A stretch of DNA of 64,000 nt from positions 3,454,501-3,518,500 of the forward strand of contig JBAJFG010000562.1 of the NCBI GenBank assembly GCA_037903475.1, written 5' to 3'. The DNA comes from Ancylostoma caninum. Taxonomy: Eukaryota; Nematoda; Chromadorea; Rhabditida; Ancylostomatidae. Shown here piece by piece: positions 58,088 to 64,000 of the stretch; positions within the stretch are counted from its first letter, which is position 1; each line of letters starts with the position of its first letter. The notes under the pieces are model-generated. The model ran no database searches. It was not told the origin of the DNA and saw only the letters and a list, made by a program, of their open reading frames with translations. The position numbers were made by a program, and so were the translations under genes.

Positions 58088-61000
58088 GGCGCTCCTCCAC
58101 TTTTGAGAGCAGGCGAAGCCCTATCACAGCAGTAAACCCGTCTCCCCCCACTTTGGGCGCCAGCGCACACTTGTCACAGCAGTGGACCCGTCTCCCCCCA
58201 CTTTAGGCGCCGACGCACCCTTATCACAGTGGTGGACCCGTCTCCCCCCACTTTAGGCGCCGACGCACCCTTATCACAGTGGTGGACCCGTCTCCCCCAC
58301 ATTGGGCGCCGGCGCACCTTTATCAGAGTGGTGGACCCGTTCCCCCCACATTGGGCGCCGGCGCACCCTTATCACGGTGATGGACCCGTCTCCCCCCACA
58401 TTGGGCGCCGGCGTACCCTTATCACTGTGGTGGACCCGTCTCCCCCACATTGGGCGCCGGCGCACCCTTATCAGAGTGGTGGACCCGTTCCCCCCACATT
58501 GGGCGCCGGCGCACCCTTATCACTGTGGTGGACCCGTCTCCCCCCACATTGGGCGCCGGCGCACCCTTATCACGGTGGTGGACCCGTCTCCCCCACACTG
58601 GGCGCCGGCGCACCTTTATCAGAGTGGTGGACCCGTCCCCCCACATTGGGCGCCGGCGCACCCTTATCAGAGTGTGGACCCGTTCCCCCCACATTGGGCG
58701 CCGGCGCACCCTTATCACAGCAGTGGACCCGTCTCCCCCACTTGGGCGCCGGCGCACCCTTATCACAGTGGTGGACCCGTCTCCCCCCACATTGGGCGCC
58801 GGCGCACCCTTATCAGAGTGGTGGACCCGTTCCCCCCACATTGGGCGCCGACGCACCCTTATCACAGCAGTGGACCCGTCTCCCCCACATTGGGCGCCGG
58901 CGCACCTTTATCAGAGTGGTGGACCCGTTCCCCCCACATTGGGCGCCGGCGCACCCTTATCACGGTGATGGACCCGTCTCCCCCCATATTGGGCGCCGGC
59001 GTACCCTTATCACTGTGGTGGACCCGTCTCCTCCACATTGCGCGCCGGCGCACCTTTATCAGAGTGGTGGACCCGTCTCCCCCCACTTTGGGCGCCGGCG
59101 CACCCTTATCACAGTGGTGGACCCGTCTCCCCCCACATTGGGCGCCGGCGCACCCTTATCACAGTGGTGGATCCGTCTCCCCCACATTGGGCGCCGGCGC
59201 ACCTTATCAGAGTGGTGGACCCGTCTCCCCCCACTTTGGGCGCCGGCGCACCCTTATCACGTGGTGGACCCGTCTCCCCCCACATTGGGCGCCGGCGCAC
59301 CCTTATCACAGTGGTGGACCCATCTCCCCCAGGGCGCCGGCGCACCCTTATCACAGTGGTGGACCCGTCTCCCCCACATTGGGCGCTGGCGCACCTTTAT
59401 CAGAGTGGTGGACCCGTCTCCCCCACTTTGGGCGCCGGCGCACCTTATCACAGTGGTGGACCCGTCTCCCCCACATTGGGCGCCGGCGCACCCTTATCAC
59501 GGTGGTGGACCCGTCTCCCCCACATTGGGCGCCGGCGCACCCTTATCACGGTGATGGACCCGTCTCCCCCACATTGGGCGCCGGCGCACCCTTATCACGG
59601 TGATGGACCCGTCTCCCCCCACTTTGGGCGCCGGCGTACCCTTATCACTGTGGTGGACCCGTCTCCCCCACACTGGGCGCAGGCGCACCTTTATCAGAGT
59701 GGTGGACCCGTCCCCCCCCACATTGGGCGCCGGCGCACCCTTATCACAGTGGTGGACCCGTCTCCCCCACATTGGGCGCCGGCGCACCTTTATCAGAGTG
59801 GTGGACCCGGTCCCCCCACATTGGGCGCCGGCGCACCCTTATCACGGTGATGGACCCGTCTCCCCCCACATTGGGGGCCGGCGTACCCTTATCACTGTGG
59901 TGGACCCGTCTCCCCCACATTGGGCGCCGGCGCACCCTTATCACGGTGATGGACCCGTCTCCCCCCATATTGGGCGCCGGCGTACCCTTATCACAGTGGT
60001 GGACCCGTCTCCCCCACTTTGGGCGCCGGCGCACCTTATCACAGTGGTGGACCCGTCTCCCCCCACTTTGGGCGCTGGCGCACCCTTATCACGGTGATGG
60101 ACCCGTCTCCCCCCACATTGGGCGCCGGCGCACCCTTATCACAGTGGTGGATCCGTCCCCCCACATTGGGCGCCGGCGCACCTTTATCAGAGTGGTGGAC
60201 CCGTTCCCCCCACATTGGGCGCCGGCGCACCCTTATCAGAGTGGTGGACCCGTTCCCCCCACATTGGGCGCCGGCGCACCCTTATCACTGTGGTGGACCC
60301 GTCTCCCCCCACATTGGGCGCCGGCGTACCCTTATCACTGTGGTGGACCCGTCTCCCCCACACTGGGCGCAGGCGCACCTTTATCAGAGTGGTGGACCCG
60401 TCCCCCCCCCACATTGGGCGCCGGCGCACCCTTATCACAGTGGTGGACCCGTCTCCCCCACATTGGGCGCCGGCGCACCTTATCATTATCACCCGTGGTG
60501 GACCCGTCTCCCCCCACATTGGGCGCCGGCACCCTTATCAGCCCGTCTCCCCCACATTGGGCGCCGGCGCACCCTTATCACGGTGGTGGACCCGTGGACC
60601 TGAGTGGTGGACCCGTCTCCCCCCACGTTGGGCGCCGGCGCACCCTTATCACGGTGATGGACCCGTCTCCCCCCATATTGGGCGCCGGCGCACCCTTATC
60701 ACAGTGGTGGACCCGTCTCCCCCACATTGGGCGCCGGCGCACCTTTATCAGAGTGGTGGACCCGTCTCCCCCCACTTTGGGCGCTGGCGCACCCTTATCA
60801 CGGTGATGGACCCGTCTCCCCCCACATTGGGCGCCGGCGCACCCTTATCACAGTGGTGGATCCGTCCCCCCACATTGGGCGCCGGCGCACCTTTATCAGA
60901 GTGGTGGACCCGTTCCCCCCACATTGGGCGCCGGCGCACCCTTATCAGAGTGGTGGACCCGTTCCCCCCACATTGGGCGCCGGCGCACCCTTATCACTGT

Positions 61001-61761
61001 GGTGGACCCGTCTCCCCCCACATTGGGCGCCGGCGTACCCTTATCACTGTGGTGGACCCGTCTCCCCCACACTGGGCGCAGGCGCACCTTTATCAGAGTG
61101 GTGGACCCGTCCCCCCCCACATTGGGCGCCGGCGCACCCTTATCACAGTGGTGGACCCGTCTCCCCCACATTGGGCGCCGGCGCACCTTTATCAGAGTGG
61201 TGGACCCGGTCCCCCCACATTGGGCGCCGGCGCACCCTTATCACGGTGATGGACCCGTCTCCCCCCACATTGGGGGCCGGCGTACCCTTATCACTGTGGT
61301 GGACCCGTCTCCTCCACATTGGGCGCCGGCGCACCTCTATCAGAGTGGTGGACCCGTCTCCCCCCACATTGGGGGCCGGCGTACCCTTATCACTGTGATG
61401 GATCCGTCTCCCCCACATTGGGCGCCGGCGCACCTTCATCAGAGTGGTGGACCCGTCTCCCCCCACGTTGGGCGCCGGCGCACCCTTATCACGGTGATGG
61501 ACCCGTCTCCCCCCACATTGGGCGCCGGCGCACCCTTATCACTGTGGTGGACCCGTCTCCCCCCACATTGGGCGCCGGCGCACCCTTATCACGGTGATGG
61601 ACCCGTCTCCCCCCACATTGGGCGCCGGCGCACCCTTATCACTGTGGTGGACCCGTCTCCCCCCACATTGGGCGCCGGCGCACCTTTATCAGAGTGGTGG
61701 ACCCGTCTCCCCCCACTTTGGGCGCCGGCGCAACCTCATCACAGTGGTGGACCCGTCTCCC
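58088..61761 (+). repeat. GC-rich minisatellite, 49-51 bp unit, about 73 copies
   Basis: The unit is roughly CCCCACATTGGGCGCCGGCG, then CACCCTTATCACAGTGGTGG, then ACCCGTCTCC. Unit length varies by the number of C residues after GTCTC (four to eight). Recurrent variants are ATCAGAGTGG versus ATCACGGTGATGG versus ATCACTGTGG, CACTTTGGG versus CACATTGGG, GCGTACCC versus GCGCACCC, and ACTGGGCGCAGG. Outer units on the left (58088-58200) are decayed. A block at about 60071-60470 recurs at about 60780-61179, a higher-order period near 709 bases. The unit contains no stop in most frames on both strands, and unit lengths not divisible by three rotate the frame. The resulting open frames of up to 441 codons (Pro/Trp/Gly/Arg-rich) are artefacts. 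Confidence 0.97.
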
Positions 61762-62022
61762 GTTCCGGTACTGGTAAATTAAACCTACTCGACCGTTACG
61801 ATATCGCAGATATCAACTAATGTGTTATCGATGTTAGTTCACCGCTCAATACTGATTCGGAAACTGAATGGACTAATTTCGTAACGCTCTGACACACACG
61901 TACACTCACAGACAGACAGACTAAGCGCGTTATTATAAGTAGTGATATCTGTATTATGGACACTTCAAACCTAACGTATGTACATTCTGCAAGTTTATAC
62001 GAAGCAGAGTTCATTGAAGGAT
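61762..62022. other. No gene recognised
   Basis: Unique-looking flank of the minisatellite. Includes the small palindrome GATATCGCAGATATC at about 61799. Confidence 0.4.
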
Positions 62023-62024
62023 TA

Positions 62025-62593
62025 CAATACCGCCCATAATTTTTGCGAAAAAATCGGGTGGCAACGGATTAATCGTTAACAAACCGTCGCAGTACTGTAA
62101 CTCCTTTGAAAATGAAGCTTTTCTAAATCTGAGCACCTTTTCGGACTCCTCGTCGAAGTTGGAATTGAACAGTATATAAGATTACTTGAACTTTGACTTC
62201 AAAACATTTGTTTTTTCAAAAATTTAAAAATTTTTCAAAATTTCAGCGATCAGATCAGAATCTGAAAAAACGTCAAAAACCGAGAAAATAGTTGAGGAAT
62301 GAGGCTTCTGAACACGATCATTGGATTTCGCACAATTCTCGGTTTTTAACGTTTTCTCAGATTTTGACCTGATTGCTGAAATTTTGAAAAATTTTCAAAT
62401 TTTTGAAAAAACAAATGTTTTGAAGTCAAAGTTTAAGTAATTTTATATACTGTTCAATTCCGATTTCGATGAGGAATCCGAAAATTTGCTCAGATTTAGA
62501 AAAGATTCACTATGAAAGGAGTTACAGTACTGCGGTTGTTAACGATTAATTCATCGCCACCCAATTTTTTCGCAAAAATTATGGGCGGTATTG
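62025..62593. mobile_element. CAATACC-ended foldback MITE, complete copy
   Basis: Ends: CAATACCGCCCATAATTTTT at 62025 and its inverted counterpart ending at 62593, each flanked by TA. The arms of about 250 bases are diverged reverse complements (CAACGGATTAATCGTTAACA against TGTTAACGATTAATTCATCG). The right half matches the element at 3360-3720. No coding capacity. Confidence 0.88.
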
Positions 62594-62599
62594 TATCTA

Positions 62600-63690
62600 T
62601 ATGCAGCCCCTTTTCCTCCAAGTTCTTGCGGGTTATTCCTAAGATGACCACCTTTTTACAGACCCCAAGAGGATTTGTCTTTCATAATCTGTGTTAAATT
62701 TATGCTTTTGTCCGTTTACTAATTAGGGAATCGTTTATTCCGTCTCTGGAAACTGCACTGGAAATTGGTCCGCAAGTGAGAATACGGATCTAGAAACATA
62801 CTCCATAAACACCATAGGCTGCAACCGAAGCACTCTCACCCCATCCCCTCCCCCCCCCCCCCCTCTCCCGAAAGAATGAAGAATGAATTAGTGGAATTTG
62901 TAAGGATCAGATGGACCAGGTAATATCCATTATTTCGTTCTGCTATATTTAATTTATAAATTATTTCTGCAGTGTATCTTCCAGTACGCGCCCTCATTTT
63001 ATATTTTGTATATTCTCACGCGCTAAAGAGGATCTTCTAGCGTTGTAAGCACTGTACGCAGTAAAGAACAGTGCAAAAATGCTAGAATTTATTCGTTCTT
63101 TGCTCTAGAGAGAACCTTTACCATGGACCATTCCTGGATCCTCAAGATATTATTGAGTTATCCAAGAAATTGACATAAAATAGTGCTCAGTATCCTTCTA
63201 AGTGAACTCACGAGACAAGACTTACACGGATTTTTAGATTGAAAGGAGTAGAAGCTCCTAGTCAAGTTCTATTAGCAAGTAACAAATCTATCAGAGGGTT
63301 CAAACTGAGTACTGCGGTTAAAGTGCAGCAGAGTGAGACTTTCACCTAGCAGACATCTCTCACAATGCATTTCTTATGCAGCGGGCTCTGCATTTTATTG
63401 TAAAACAAGTGAGAGTGCAGAATGGAAGTGACAGTCGACTAGATTTTTACGGCGAAAAGCCGGCAGTAGTTTCTAAAAAACTGTATGCACAGTTTGTCCT
63501 TTCCATCGGGGAATTCTGAGAATAACTTCCGGAAGTCAACAGGTTCTTTTTTTGTTACCATTACTTCAAAGGGTATCATTGCGCATCGGCACTGTGCGTC
63601 GAATGAATGATTTCTGAGAATTGAGGAAACAAAATGACTTTTTTGAAATGCGGAAAAAAGTTTTTAGAAAGCCACGTACAAGTCGCCGAC
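62600..63690. other. No gene recognised
   Basis: AT-rich DNA with a C homopolymer at about 62849-62862. No exon supported. Confidence 0.45.
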
Positions 63691-63694
63691 TATA

Positions 63695-63940
63695 GGGCAA
63701 TTTATACTGGATGCGTGCGACTGACGCGCTTACGTCTATATGATGAAGAATAGGGACCAGTCGCATCACAGTCGCATCGCAGTCGCAGCCCAGACACACG
63801 CGTTTATGGCCTCGCGGCGGCCGCGCGTTCTTTTCATTGAGGATATGCATGCCATGATGACCAGTCTTCATGGCAAATCCCTTGCAAATGGATGCGTGAT
63901 GCTATGCGCGACTGACGCACGCAGCTAGTATAAATCACCC
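63695..63940. mobile_element. GGGYAATTTATA-ended MITE, copy 2
   Basis: Starts GGGCAATTTATACTGGATGC and ends CTAGTATAAATCACCC, flanked by TATA on both sides. It matches 25515-25737 in the same orientation, with an extra CATGATGACCAGTC-type insertion near 63852 and fuller GTGCGACTGACGCGC near the left end. Both open frames across it are repeat by-products. Confidence 0.8.
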
Positions 63941-64000
63941 TTATAATGCGTATTGATAGGAGTTTCCAATACTCGAGAGCATCGATCAATAAAGAAAATA

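Noticed and set aside
58088..61761. CRISPR-like regular array
   Set aside because: Units are contiguous with no unique spacers, and other evidence points to a eukaryote.
58229..61820. Very long open frames (up to 441 codons) rich in Pro, Trp, Gly, Arg
   Set aside because: They are translations of a 49-51 base tandem repeat whose unit lacks stops on both strands. Comparable open frames exist in several frames and rotate with unit-length changes.
1..64000. tRNA, rRNA or spliced-leader RNA genes
   Set aside because: No cloverleaf with matching A and B boxes, rRNA core or SL-type sequence was recognised by eye. A covariance-model scan would be decisive.

Overview
The window looks like nuclear DNA of a nematode, probably a rhabditid or strongylid type. 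Three observations support this. There is a degenerate interstitial (TTAGGC)n telomere-type tract at about 42126-42186. Exons are short, with TTTCAG-type acceptors and long introns. Palindromic MITEs with TA target sites are very abundant. No bacterial operon, phage module, CRISPR array, rRNA or tRNA was recognised. The species assignment is inference only.

Genes. The only convincing host gene lies on the minus strand. Four consecutive exons (4911-4702, 4092-3997, 3932-3795 and 3212-2985) have canonical junctions and one consistent phase. A plausible terminal exon (2586-2526) is followed by an AATAAA signal at 2463-2468. The encoded segment is low-complexity, proline-rich (PPPPQKP, PPPPPPPKKP, LPLPPQ) and carries tyrosine motifs in an acidic context (DNIYQQL, DDDDYECYEQIDY). 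It resembles a disordered SH3/SH2-binding tail or adaptor, and the family is not recognised. GC-richer exon-like blocks further upstream on the same strand (12975-12878, 15234-15066, about 20035-19930, 18380-18245, 27382-27259) may be 5' exons of the same gene or of others, with lower confidence. The rest of the window has no supported host genes.

Mobile DNA. At least five elements end in CAATAC(C/T) and nearly all are flanked by TA. Four are foldback MITEs (3360-3720, 20825-21277, 37729-38188, 62025-62593). The fifth is a 3.6 kb foldback (28918-32515) whose 1.68 kb arms are almost identical. A frameshifted mariner transposase relic lies at about 21295-21530 (minus) and abuts one of these MITEs. 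A 5'-truncated LINE C-terminus lies at 45193-45490. Other interspersed families are a GGGYAATTTATA-ended MITE (25515-25737, 63695-63940), a GTTTACCCnnGGTAATCTCA palindrome family with about ten copies, an ACTCGTCC/GGATCC foldback family, a TTGTCGACAA-rich family (1451-1714, 53710-53930), a CCATGCATACCC foldback (5850-6240) and a GC-rich foldback (11934-12176).

Tandem repeats. The most conspicuous is a GC-rich minisatellite at 58088-61761: a 49-51 bp unit, roughly 73 copies, with a higher-order period of about 709 bp. It has no stop codons over long stretches on both strands, which produces long artefactual ORFs. Others are a (GAAT)n microsatellite at 9597-9830, a TTTACTATTA low-complexity block at 8036-8275, ATTT tracts, a hairpin-bearing 65-70 bp repeat at 44200-44350 and a perfect G10C10 palindrome at 56206-56225.

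An AT-rich open frame at about 41641-41919 differs in composition from its surroundings and might be a relic of an AT-rich bacterial or organellar insertion.
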